Part shown: positions 21,001 to 27,821 of the stretch, piece after piece
How positions within the stretch are numbered: the stretch's first letter is position 1
Layout of the letters: each line of letters opens with the position of its first letter
Assembly: GCA_011620595.1 (NCBI GenBank)
Contig: WOYX01000034.1
Location: 1-64,000 of the forward strand
Origin: Bacteroidales bacterium
GTDB taxonomy: Bacteria > Bacteroidota > Bacteroidia > Bacteroidales > VadinHA17
Length of the DNA: 64,000 nt
Direction of reading: 5' to 3'
Notes under the pieces: model-generated
Database searches by the model: none
Seen by the model: only the letters and a program-made list of their open reading frames with translations
Told to the model about the DNA's origin: nothing
Translations under genes and position numbers: made by a program

Positions 21001-24000
21001 CCTGATTGGTCATCCTCACCACCCCTTCGTTTGTAAAATCTCCGTTGACTATAAACCTGTGATTGGCATTTCCCGTTCCAATGCCTATGCTTCCGCTGGT
21101 ACTGACATCAACATTACCTGCCACCGTCACATTCCGTCCTGTTGAGGAGCCGTCATTAATCTGAAGCTTCCCGCTGGTAATGGTCAGGTTCCCGTTAAGG
21201 GTCATATTACCTGTCAGCGTTGCTACTATGGCCGAGGATGAAAGATTTATTATCAGGTTATTATATGACAGCTGGGAGAATGTAAAATTTGAAGTGTTGT
21301 AATATTCCACCGTACCTCCATCCTCTGAAACAAAATTACTCCAGTCACCGGAGGGAAATGCACTTGTCTGCAATCGTACAAGTCCTGCTCCACGTATAAC
21401 AGTGAAGTTTTGTGTTGTATAGGTCCCGAGGTCAAGAATTCCCCCCTCATTGATCTGAAGAGAAAGGACGCTTTCGCCATTTGCTGTTATGGATACCGTA
21501 CGGCCATTAAGTATAACAACCCTGTCTGTTGCTGATGGTACTCCCGGGCTAACGGACAGTGTTCCTGACGGATCCTTGGTCCATGTGCCTGCTGAGTTCC
21601 ATGATCCTGACTGGTAGGAGTAGTATGTTCCATAGACCGGCTCCTCGCGTGCGGTCCACTGGCCGCTGAGAGTTGAGGTTCCCGATACGGTCATCGGATT
21701 TGTTCCTGCTGCACTGTAAAAAGCCGGCTGAGCCCAGACGCCTCCGGAATAAAGATAAGGAACGTACTTAGTCTGATCACCACCGGATCCCACTTCTCCG
21801 GGGTTAATATATGTAAGCTTTATATTTGCGGATATCCCGCTTATGCCGGTGGTTGAAACACTCCAGTATTTCATCAGATCAGTACTGGCAGCGGCCGGAG
21901 GCCCCGGAGCCGTACCCGCAACAGCCCTGACACTGATGCTTCCTGTTCCGGTAACGGTAGCTGTAAGAGCCGCAATTTCAAAAGGAGTGTAATTAGTGCC
22001 GGTTCCTACCGGGTAAACAACGGAAAAGGCAGAGGCAGTGGTTCCCAGTTTAATAAGGCTTCCACTACCGTCGCACACAATCATATGGGTATTGTTGAAT
22101 GATCCGGAAGTTGTAATTGTTGCCCCTGTCCCAATTGTAAGATCATAGGCCCCGGATCCGAGACTGAGGTTTCCATTGCTGAGGCTCAGGATTCCGGCAA
22201 CAGATATACTGCCCTGCATTGTTTTGGTACCCCCGCCACTGACAGTGATATTTCCGTAAGACTGAGCTGATATATCCTGTGCTCCGGCAAAGCCATATAC
22301 AACCGTTGAGCCCGGGTCAATAATTTCAATGCCAGACCACACTGTATTTGATGATACATTATGATTGTATGTTGCCCCATTATCGAGTTGAAAAGTTGTG
22401 GCTGCAGAAAGAGATATTGCTGAATTAGCGGTAAGAGATGCTCCACTTTCCACCTCTACTTTTGTGTTGCTGCCCGAAACGCTCCAGGCTGAGCCGGCTG
22501 TCATGGAATTAGAAGCCTGAATGACAAATGTCTGGTTGTTGGCCGTAAAACTTGCCGGACTGCTACCCCCTCCGGCTCTGTTTGTATTCCAGCTTGAAAG
22601 AAGTGCCGGATCAGAATTTTGGGAATAATATATTAAACTGGGCGGTGCAATATTCAGAGTATAATCTTCAACTTCACCGTCGAACCCCGTATCACAGGAA
22701 GCAGGATATGCACGATACCTGGCAGAAACCCTCATCCTGACAGTGCCGGTGACGGCTCCGGCAGGAACGGTAATGCTCAGCGGGCTCAGGCTGGAAGGAC
22801 CATTGGCTGTGTTGACAGCAGTGCCAAGGTTATAGGATTCTCCGGAATCATTAAAACTTCCATTCCCGTTCCAGTCAATCCATGCCATTGCATTAACGGT
22901 ATAGGGGCCATCTGTATTCAGGTTGACGGTCAGGTTATAAGAGCTGCTCTTGATAACATCGGTAACCAGCGATGTGTAATCACTATATCCTAAAGGTTTG
23001 CCGCTGGAGTTGCTGATCGTATTGATATTTACATAAGTTATGCTTGTCTGGTAAGTCATATTACCGCTTGAAGTACAATAGGTAACTATTGAATTCCCAG
23101 TTACGGCAACGTTTTTAACGGCAGAACCTCCCCCGCTGTTTGTAATATTACCGCTATAATTCGTGCCGGGATTTGTCGGGCTAAACCGGGCATAAATAGT
23201 AGTCGCAGCCAGTGTCGACGATGTAAAAGGAACATTAATTGATGAGGCAAAGCCGGAACCGGAGCTTAATGAGACCTCAAAGTTGGACGGTGCCGCAACG
23301 TTAATATTCCCTGCGGAGGGAAATAGCCCCGCACCGGAAAGTGTATAGGTCATGTTGGATGACGTCGAACCGCTGGCTGCAAAACCAAAATCGAGACTTG
23401 TCGGCGTAACAAAAAGGCCGGGAGGATTCCCTTTTATTTCAATATTATCTATTCGGTTATAACCTGAAGCACTTACCGTACCACCCCCTATTGAGGTGTT
23501 TGAGGTCATTATCCAGCGAAGCTGAAGAGCAGCCTGATTGTCACATGCGGCAGGCAGGGCGAGATTATTTAATACGCCTGTTGTGAAATTATTTTCGACA
23601 GTAATTGAGCCCCCGGATACCGCAACCCATCCTCCACCAATATTATACTCAAGTCTAAAATCTTTCGGGCTTTTTGTTGAGCCCTGATCACGTCCTCTTT
23701 GAGCAGATGAGACGGTTATATTATAGTACCCCGTGGTAACAATGTTAATGTACCAGTATTTTGATCCGCTGCCATTATTCCATGATGTAGCCTGGGCGCA
23801 GTTTGTGCTTGCCCCGTTGTTGGAATAGTCAATTGCAGAAGTTCCCCCTACTGTAGAAATGGTTTTTGCCGCATTTGCGGCAATACCCCCATCGCAGATT
23901 GCATTATCCGGATCGTTGGGGAAATTCCATGTTGCTAATGTTGTCTGCCCCAACGCTGTGTTGTCCAGCCCCGACAAGATGATAAGTACAGCGCTGAAAA

Positions 24001-24046
24001 TCAACGTCCTTAATAAGTCTTTACTGCATGGTGATAGTTTATTCAT
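12077..24046 (-). CDS. Giant modular surface protein with T9SS type A sorting domain
   Basis: This is an uninterrupted 3,989-residue ORF with a signal peptide (about 1-34, ending TALGQ). The N-terminal region has a lectin-like or anchor domain (about 35-215), a DUF1573/ASPM-like beta domain (about 216-320) and a GEVED domain with WIDWNGNGSFNDSGE (about 325-465). Beta-solenoid repeats rich in N/G/T/S (LTISGG..., NLTING...) fill the middle. They are punctuated by Y-S-x-x-SGxW...TWS headers near residues 474, 807, 1692 and 2596. F-P-V-G-T...YTP plus YYWSV modules lie near 680, 1560 and 2460, with a degenerate one near 2885. PKD-like domains follow (about 3050-3400). The end carries a T9SS sorting domain (about 3910-3989, with LYNLSGMLV and GVYVITYTTG). 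Export would be Sec then T9SS. It sits between the chaperone and the usher-like genes. Confidence 0.85.
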   Translation of the reverse strand: MNKLSPCSKDLLRTLIFSAVLIILSGLDNTALGQTTLATWNFPNDPDNAICDGGIAANAAKTISTVGGTSAIDYSNNGASTNCAQATSWNNGSGSKYWYINIVTTGYYNITVSSAQRGRDQGSTKSPKDFRLEYNIGGGWVAVSGGSITVENNFTTGVLNNLALPAACDNQAALQLRWIMTSNTSIGGGTVSASGYNRIDNIEIKGNPPGLFVTPTSLDFGFAASGSTSSNMTYTLSGAGLFPSAGNINVAAPSNFEVSLSSGSGFASSINVPFTSSTLAATTIYARFSPTNPGTNYSGNITNSGGGSAVKNVAVTGNSIVTYCTSSGNMTYQTSITYVNINTISNSSGKPLGYSDYTSLVTDVIKSSSYNLTVNLNTDGPYTVNAMAWIDWNGNGSFNDSGESYNLGTAVNTANGPSSLSPLSITVPAGAVTGTVRMRVSARYRAYPASCDTGFDGEVEDYTLNIAPPSLIYYSQNSDPALLSSWNTNRAGGGSSPASFTANNQTFVIQASNSMTAGSAWSVSGSNTKVEVESGASLTANSAISLSAATTFQLDNGATYNHNVSSNTVWSGIEIIDPGSTVVYGFAGAQDISAQSYGNITVSGGGTKTMQGSISVAGILSLSNGNLSLGSGAYDLTIGTGATITTSGSFNNTHMIVCDGSGSLIKLGTTASAFSVVYPVGTGTNYTPFEIAALTATVTGTGSISVRAVAGTAPGPPAAASTDLMKYWSVSTTGISGISANIKLTYINPGEVGSGGDQTKYVPYLYSGGVWAQPAFYSAAGTNPMTVSGTSTLSGQWTAREEPVYGTYYSYQSGSWNSAGTWTKDPSGTLSVSPGVPSATDRVVILNGRTVSITANGESVLSLQINEGGILDLGTYTTQNFTVIRGAGLVRLQTSAFPSGDWSNFVSEDGGTVEYYNTSNFTFSQLSYNNLIINLSSSAIVATLTGNMTLNGNLTITSGKLQINDGSSTGRNVTVAGNVDVSTSGSIGIGTGNANHRFIVNGDFTNEGVVRMTNQATPGYTTAPSNGRSDLVFNNPNANQNLICNGQSDFYRIEIDKGIDKTYILNIDASNNTNFKLFGRSNLQSSPPSNDPPAIENPNALGLLAGTVRLGPNIVLPSLSGDAVYNIDLDAQLWLDGADVTFSAAASNSSIVVYGNLRVSNQATLNANGNQGIVMRDQSALIIESGVVTTDCIRTSYISGAHRGAFIMSGGTLNIEGNTYNISGLNIYASFTLPYPDNVFKMTGGTINILSPTTITGGSGSNFSLILGSGSNNCYVTGGTINITVPTGRNAYINTTSPLWNLNFISTSATYRGQIRAYAGNSSPAIPAISARPLIIYNDLNVLDNAVFNANGSNVTIGHSFVIDPGAEYECGDNTTTFNGLAGQRFTNSGTVNNGTGLYNLTIADSSNTDIFSDNLIIRKDLIISNGSIINDVGHSISVAGNITNSGSHTSQASGAIILNGTAVQTLGGSGSGVFGNLTINKTAGTTILTANQSVIGNLRLANGLIDAGTFNISLGSSSNIYDAITGTTANFSATKMIRLAGNSSDGGVTKTYGSIGAFLFPVGTASDYTPATIQFTAAPTEWGSVTVRTVAQAHPLLTSALALTYYWSVTSSGFSGVSAGSVSHTYQYVTSDITGTESNYIPGSYRPYAWTPVIDNSKVVDATNTILFGPVSYINGDYTAGETAAFMSIKVFYSRQTGDWNDPATWSSTGVGGATDGDIPGAGNPVVIGDNTNNHTVTVPVGYNNITVGGLEISQGSTLDLQTTTGHNFGAIPDTRVTGTGRLRISSSGATATFPGGDFGNFLSGGGGIVEYYSTATMGATTFTLPATYLSGAATINLTAYNNLVTAPAAGKNIVLPNINLAVHDDFTLSGSGISQLNVLASTRVVTIDSNLVIGSGTLRYMNGNNTAQSLIVSGNVVINDGAVFDVNTSGSATNLLTIYGDLTNNGTFDMYKAATQVCNVTFAGNINKEINGAGAITDFNIIEVNKGNSRNTVLEVKSSVLTINTNLSTALLLTNGTFRLTSPIILNLTDAGSFTIPMTGALSANGGTINIGGASATNATDLILDGRLEVLAGAVNIGTAGNNLNNDIEYSSGGTPEILVSGGTLYVNGQIRRVTTINTGSLSYTQSNDASVVTVAGRNPDNARAIFEILNSGSKFNMSGGTLNITGSFNNADYFDFYLVPDSSTVTGGNILFGSSVTPVNTVFSMATSTELYNLAIDDTSGSKTLDLKIYPLILNNLTINGNTVFRANGLNVTIGGSLTNGNNTSGTGVSTGGYQPGNINQVTTFNGAGLCAITGTGSNLTNFANLTVDSDGTLLLSSNSNIRISSGLIISSGYLDDGGNNIFLMGNLINTAAHASSIAGGGIRLEGSQPQVISGNGEGIFGNITINNTTGISIVDRTIINGLLTFTGGAVYLDDYSLILGASASIGGVTDQTRMIILNGVISDAGVTKIFPSGASAFTFPIGVAGKYTPVSYNFTTNTNIGASITVEPVNYSHPLMDLPAGDELDYYWNVLSEGFVDAYTVDHGYSYVAGDVNGVEAEYVTGRFTAGNWSPVGGIDESSVNPVTHTITLLSRGYVDGEYTAGKSINFSNSFTMYSIKSGNWYGDNTWSVTDGGPPCGFDPNGNIVVIKPGHVVTLNNNSAYAYSVALNGTLDVGITYYHNLGHVSGNGILKMTSTSQGIFVFPGGDFSGFVYTTGSTVEFFGDNQASLPAKPGNIYKPYQNVILSGSGKKTMPSEDLKILGNLIIRDASTLLSNELYNKKLIISGNWIDNNTSATGGFLPGKGGAYFYGTSPQIISITNGATTEAFYDLEINNVTGLTLSGAGNVNVSDKLILTRGIISTSVVNLLSISNTSEKAVENGGDDSFVSGPLQKRILAGRGFTFPTGDALGGAGGLRYGELILTGASVTGYYQAQYYNHNPLDDGYDPDNVTAPIDVVSSSEYWRVNGPALSTANITLRWDDQSGIIPVDASTRAKLRVVEWNPSWINRGNGKISGNAQEGTIRTSAEVSLSGDHRFSLGVESLPTATITSGAAGICDDGSTTSISINLTGTAPWTIKYKINGAYETTISSIGTSPYTLVVSNSIPTLASGGPGLYSFSISYIKDATGTTGIRDFTTTADITLYASPTPAISGLSTTPANSLETYSTMAVPGDTYLWSVTGGVIQSGQGTNSIAVLWGSGPAGSITLTETVTIGGCSKTTPPYNVTITDIPNPLVTGNTSVCLGSAETYSTPLVGSHTYAWVVTRGTFTIGATNNIINVTWTSTGAGSVSVTETGASPVVNTLPVTVNPVPPDNNVVSDPTTCANVPVNIIISAAPAGISYQLRLNSDNSPVGSPVSSMAGGDVSIPVTPAATTTYNIRASNEYSCGVMLTDLAVVTVVNEQIWTGAAGTDWNVAGNWSCNIVPTQTLSVQIPDVANKPVLSNGANAFVSNIVIDNGASLTITGNTITISGDITSNGGLDASAGTIEMNGSVPQQIGAGVFSGNTIQGLIIDNSAGVTLQGPLTVTGVVSVQNGTLSSGGNLTLASTAAGTALIDGSGAGTVAGNVTMQRYLDPGFGYKYFSSPFQASTVSEFGDDMDLTYSFPLLYRFDENSAYSGWIGYATGTNILNPMEGYAVNFGELTDPKTVDVTGIVNNGNHSVTLYNHNKEFTTGFNLVGNPYPSPVDWDGSGWTKTNIDNAVYFFRASTTDQYGGTYSSYVNGISSDGFASNIIPSMQGFFVHVSDLTYPVTGTLGVSNSSRINNLTSPFLKSATVNNYRFLVRATASFTDDQTSTDPLVICFDNNAEKEFDGAYDALKLFNTDMMVTNFYSVLPSQKKLSINALPDQTDTILSIPLGLTVYRDGEVKFSIRDVENLPVGENIYFRDAVTGASINLLGSNEYRVELKQGEYHGRFSLAFVKNTTSVPDPVAADDLFQAWMSEGMVKVRIGHVEGDRGMITLYNLSGMLVCSETVYEPGEYHLNIRLMQGVYVITYTTGNVQRSIKLVQGR

Positions 24047-24099
24047 TACTTTCTCAGAACCAAAAAGTGAATATTAAAAGACAGAACGCTTATTGAAAT

Positions 24100-24945
24100 T
24101 CAGTCCAATTTCAATTCTGCCTCGGCATATTTTTCAGGTTTTACATCGGAGGATGCAGAGAAGGTAACCCGCAGTTTGCCGGTGCTGAAATCAACGCCAG
24201 GGACATTTTGAAGGTTAAATTCAAATTTTCTGACGGTGTTGGGCGTATAGACCGCCAGACCATTGGCAATGCCCACACGGGTTATCACACCGCCGGGTGA
24301 TATATGGTCAACGGAGATATCACCGTAAACAGAATAGTCTCCTGCGCGATTGAATTTAAATGCAACCCTGGGAACAGTGTCATTGACAAAATTCAGGGCC
24401 AGATCTGTGAGAAAGACATTTACAGAGGGTTCTCCCACCCTTATTATTACCGGGATGGTTATCCCGAATACAGGCACCAGCTTGATGGAGATGGTTGAAG
24501 GATCCTGCTGTACCTGCGGTTCTTCACCGAGGGGCTTCTCCTTGGGCACGGCCCTGAAATAGAGATGAGACCTGTATTCGCCTGGCTCCAGCTCCCTGAT
24601 TCTTGTTGCCTGGATTTTTATCGTCTGTACTTCATCAGGGCTCAGGGTTACTGACCTGGGAAAGAACCGCAGGTAGGGACTTGCGAACTGCTGTCCTTCA
24701 TCAGGTTCGGTGATTGTTTCAAAGGCACCCTCTTCGGTCATCCTGATCTGCACGAACGAGATGTTGTAGGTGGCCGTGTCGTTTCCGATGTTGGCCAGGC
24801 TCAGGTCCACCGACCTCTGCCGGGCATCAAGAACCACTCGTCTGGGGGTGACGAGAAGGTCGCCCTGTGCCCTTGCAATAAATGGAAAAAAAACCTGAAT
24901 TAGGATCAGGCCTGCCGTAAAAAGCCGCATAGATAGCTTTGTCAT
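24100..24945 (-). CDS. PapD-like periplasmic fimbrial chaperone
   Basis: The 281-residue protein has a signal peptide ending in FIARAQG and two Ig-like beta domains. Domain 1 (about 27-150) starts LLVTPRRVVLDARQRSVDLS, which aligns with the conserved start of PapD/FimC-type chaperones, including the Arg that binds the subunit C-terminus. It continues with LRFFPRSVTLSPDEVQTIKI and GEYRSHLYFRAVP, matching the F1-G1 region. Domain 2 covers about 165-281. Such chaperones hold pilin subunits in the periplasm and pass them to the usher. Pilin-like genes lie 30 bp upstream and the usher-like gene is in the same operon. It is longer than classical chaperones (about 220-240 residues). Confidence 0.82.
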   Translation of the reverse strand: MTKLSMRLFTAGLILIQVFFPFIARAQGDLLVTPRRVVLDARQRSVDLSLANIGNDTATYNISFVQIRMTEEGAFETITEPDEGQQFASPYLRFFPRSVTLSPDEVQTIKIQATRIRELEPGEYRSHLYFRAVPKEKPLGEEPQVQQDPSTISIKLVPVFGITIPVIIRVGEPSVNVFLTDLALNFVNDTVPRVAFKFNRAGDYSVYGDISVDHISPGGVITRVGIANGLAVYTPNTVRKFEFNLQNVPGVDFSTGKLRVTFSASSDVKPEKYAEAELKLD

Positions 24946-24975
24946 TATATCAGGTTTTAGTGTTTCTTTCAGCGG

Positions 24976-25509
24976 TCAGTTAAACTCAAATGTTATTGTG
25001 TAAGTACCCGTATAAACTCCCACGGGATTATCATTCAGGGTTCCTACATTTAGTGTGGCCCCCACATATACCACCTGAGATCCGTTTTCCAGCACGCCGG
25101 CTCCCGGCTCTGCCTCCGGCACTGACCGCCACTCTTCCACCGTCATGGTTCTGGCCGATCCCATGTGCGTTATGGTAACCGGATCCGAAGGCAGGCTTAC
25201 AGTAAAAGCCACCCCCGGATCTCCGGTGACATAAAAACTTGCAGCGCTGTGAGTACCGCTGCCCGGCCATACGCTGCCCATGACCGAGATAGAGCTTTCC
25301 GGTGTAAGTATAAGCTTGCCTCCCTGTGGCCCCGGTGAAAATTTACCAAAACTCAGCTGTGTGGTCTCCGTGGCAGCCAGCGTTGAAATAACCTCTGCAG
25401 TAATATGACCTGTTACCGTCGAGGCTGTCGCTGACTGTGCCTCCGCCGTAACGGCGGAGACACAGGTTAAACATATTAGGCTAATAAATACAAGTCTGAG
25501 CCTTTTCAT
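24976..25509 (-). CDS. DUF4402 pilin-like exported protein (second copy)
   Basis: The 177-residue protein has a signal peptide ending VTAEAQS and a single beta-rich DUF4402 domain. Its motifs are TTQLSFGKFSPGPQGGKL near the start, SFYVTGDPGVAFTVSLPS in the middle, and VGATLNVGTLNDNPVGVY before the last strand. That last strand, YTITFEFN, alternates hydrophobic residues and has a penultimate aromatic, as chaperone-usher pilins do. It has 30 bp to the chaperone gene and 28 bp to the upstream paralogue. It is probably a structural or minor fibre subunit secreted with the chaperone. Confidence 0.8.
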   Translation of the reverse strand: MKRLRLVFISLICLTCVSAVTAEAQSATASTVTGHITAEVISTLAATETTQLSFGKFSPGPQGGKLILTPESSISVMGSVWPGSGTHSAASFYVTGDPGVAFTVSLPSDPVTITHMGSARTMTVEEWRSVPEAEPGAGVLENGSQVVYVGATLNVGTLNDNPVGVYTGTYTITFEFN

Positions 25510-25537
25510 TATGTTTAAGACAGTCTCTGATATGTTT

Positions 25538-26041
25538 CTAGTTATAATTAATAGTTACCGGGAAATTTGCAGAGGTATACACACCCGCTGCCTGGGCTGC
25601 ACCAACTGACAGGGTGGCTCCTACGGTAAACGCAGCAGCACCTGTACCGTCCAATGCAGGCGTACCGCCAGCATTATGAACAAAATCGTTTGCCGCCATT
25701 GAATTCGTCCCGTTGACAAGAGTGACATCACCGTTGGCAGGAAGAGTAATGGTGTATGCCCGGCTGGCTTCTCCCAATATGGTAAATGATGCGGCAACAC
25801 CGGCAGCGGGAGGAACAAGTGCAGGTCCGGTTGCAGTCCTGGAGTTATCGGTGCCCAGCACAACAGTTCCTGCGGTACCGGTAACGGCAATGATACCAAA
25901 ATCCATGTCGCTCACCTTGGTTAGCTTAAGACCTGCGATAATGCTTGCCGTTGCCGTCGTCTGTGCTGTAGCACTTGACTGTGCAAAGCTGCCTGCGGTG
26001 AATGCGATCATGATTACTGAAAATAAAAGAATCTTTTTCAT
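25538..26041 (-). CDS. DUF4402 pilin-like exported protein (first copy, operon head)
   Basis: The 167-residue protein has a clear signal peptide (FTAGSFAQS). The DUF4402 domain contains LTKVSDMDFGIIAVTG, ASFTILGEASRAYTITLP and FTVGATLSVGAAQAAGVY. The last strand FPVTINYN has the penultimate Tyr that is conserved in chaperone-usher pilins. As the first gene of the operon and the most regular copy, it is the best candidate for the major subunit; that is inference. The 266-bp upstream gap must hold the operon promoter. I see only imperfect -7 elements there (two TAGTTTTA on the minus strand at 26109-26116 and 26150-26157). Confidence 0.8.
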   Translation of the reverse strand: MKKILLFSVIMIAFTAGSFAQSSATAQTTATASIIAGLKLTKVSDMDFGIIAVTGTAGTVVLGTDNSRTATGPALVPPAAGVAASFTILGEASRAYTITLPANGDVTLVNGTNSMAANDFVHNAGGTPALDGTGAAAFTVGATLSVGAAQAAGVYTSANFPVTINYN

Positions 26042-26307
26042 CTGAGATAATTTTTAAAGGTTGATAATTACTATTCGCTATGATATGATTAATTTTCTAT
26101 GACATAACTAAAACTAAAGGATATTATTATTCGATGATTGAGGTTTTTCTAAAACTATTATGTTCTGTTTCCCTTTGCACAGTTAAACATGAAACCTTCC
26201 GCAAGAGTTTCAATGTTTTGATTAAACGTAAAAATAAACTGATAAACAGGATTGATTATTTAGACGAACGTTAAATAATTAACATCTCACTATACTTTTC
26301 AACATAA

Positions 26308-27711
26308 TCAGAAGCTGCTGCTGCCATCCCAACAGTGTGTGCAGAGTTTTTCACGTGGCAGTCCGATAGCCTGCACCAGGTCGTCAAGACGCTGGAACAT
26401 AAGGGTATCCATACCTAATGTGGATGCTATCTCATTGACCATCAACGAGTATTTTTCGGAATCGGGATCAAGATAGTCTTCAATGTTCTTCTCCTCTCCC
26501 TCCAGCTTTACAACAGCCTTGCGGGCGGCAAGCTCGAGGGTTGAGCGCGACTGTGAGAAGTTGAGAAAGGGACATGGATAGAGCAGCGGCGGGCAGGCAA
26601 TCCTCATGTGAAGCTCGCCGGCACCTGCTTCACGCAGGTCCTTTGTGTTGTCCCTGAGCTGCGTTCCCCTGACAATACTGTCGTCCAGAAAAACAATCGT
26701 CTTGTCTTTTGTCAGCTTCTTGTTGGGTATCAGCTTCATCCTGGCCACCAGATCGCGTTGTACCTGACGCTGCGGCATGAAGCTCCTGGGCCAGGTGGGA
26801 GTGTATTTTGAAAAGGAGCTCATGTAGGGAACAGATTTCTCGTTGACATAGCCCAGGGCATGTCCTACTCCCGAATCGGGAACACCGCAGACAAAATCGG
26901 CCTTCACCGTATCACGTTTGGCCAGCGCAGCACCACATCTGTAGCGAACCTCCTCAACATTCCTGTCTTCATATTCGGAGGTCGGAAAACCGTAATAGAC
27001 CCAGAGGAAAGCACATATCTGCATCTTTTTTCCCGGTGCCTTCAGCCGAGTGAAACCATTGGAGCGCAGATGTACTATCTCTCCGGGGCCAAGAAAATAT
27101 TCAGTATCAAAGCCTGTATTGGGAAAGGAGCATGTCTCCGAAGCTACCGCCCTGGCTCCCTCCTTCCTGCCGATTACCACCGGCGTACGGCCCAGCCTGT
27201 CGCGCGCGGCAATGATACCATCCTTGGTCAGCACCAGAAGGGAACATGACCCCTTGATTTTTTCATAAACCCGGGTTATGCCCTCGACAAATGAGTCTCC
27301 CTCGCAGATGATGTTTGCAACCATCTCGGTGGGGTTGATGTTACCCATGAAGTTTTCGGTGAAATGCATTTTCCTGGCGAGGAAATAATCAGCCAGCTCG
27401 GTGATATTAACTATCCGCGATACGGTGACCAGGGCAAACGGCCCGAGATGTGAGTTGAAAAGTATGGGCTGCGGGTCAGTGTCGCTGATCACTCCCATAC
27501 CACTGTTTCCGCTGAAATCCTTAAGTTCTGCTTCAAATTTGTTCCGGAAATACTCATTCTCCAGGTTATGAATGCTCCTCCGGAAGCCTGTCCCGGAATC
27601 ATAAAATACCATCCCGGCACGCTTGGTGCCCAGATGTGAATGATAATCAGTGCCGTAAAACACATCATCAACGCAGTCCCTGTCGGATACAGAACCGTAA
27701 AATCCACTCAT
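26308..27711 (-). CDS. PurF-like amidophosphoribosyltransferase homologue lacking the catalytic Cys
   Basis: The 467-residue protein has the N-terminal glutaminase-like fold and C-terminal PRPP-binding domain of PurF. The PRPP loop TIVFLDDSIVRGTQ is intact, as are cysteines like those holding the [4Fe-4S] cluster in B. subtilis-type PurF (QICAF, LYPCPF, EKLCTHC). The start, however, is MSGFYGSVSDRD, where PurF needs Cys at position 2 as the nucleophile that releases ammonia from glutamine. Position 2 is Ser, so glutaminase activity should be lost. I recall Bacteroidota PurF paralogues that begin MGGFFG, so this may be a conserved subfamily with another role or one that uses free ammonia. Confidence 0.82.
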   Translation of the reverse strand: MSGFYGSVSDRDCVDDVFYGTDYHSHLGTKRAGMVFYDSGTGFRRSIHNLENEYFRNKFEAELKDFSGNSGMGVISDTDPQPILFNSHLGPFALVTVSRIVNITELADYFLARKMHFTENFMGNINPTEMVANIICEGDSFVEGITRVYEKIKGSCSLLVLTKDGIIAARDRLGRTPVVIGRKEGARAVASETCSFPNTGFDTEYFLGPGEIVHLRSNGFTRLKAPGKKMQICAFLWVYYGFPTSEYEDRNVEEVRYRCGAALAKRDTVKADFVCGVPDSGVGHALGYVNEKSVPYMSSFSKYTPTWPRSFMPQRQVQRDLVARMKLIPNKKLTKDKTIVFLDDSIVRGTQLRDNTKDLREAGAGELHMRIACPPLLYPCPFLNFSQSRSTLELAARKAVVKLEGEEKNIEDYLDPDSEKYSLMVNEIASTLGMDTLMFQRLDDLVQAIGLPREKLCTHCWDGSSSF

Positions 27712-27791
27712 AAAGCCATGTTTTTTGAAGCTGATAAAGCCGGACTAAGATAATCAAACGGCAGAAAAACGCATTGTTCTGTAATAATTAG

Positions 27792-27799
27792 TAATTTTG
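27792..27799 (+). promoter_or_regulatory. -7 element for the coiled-coil membrane protein gene
   Basis: TAATTTTG is a perfect TAnnTTTG 22 bp before the ATG at 27822. A TTG at 27774-27776 is closer than usual for a -33 element. Confidence 0.45.
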
Positions 27800-27821
27800 A
27801 GCCGGATAAAATAAAATACAT

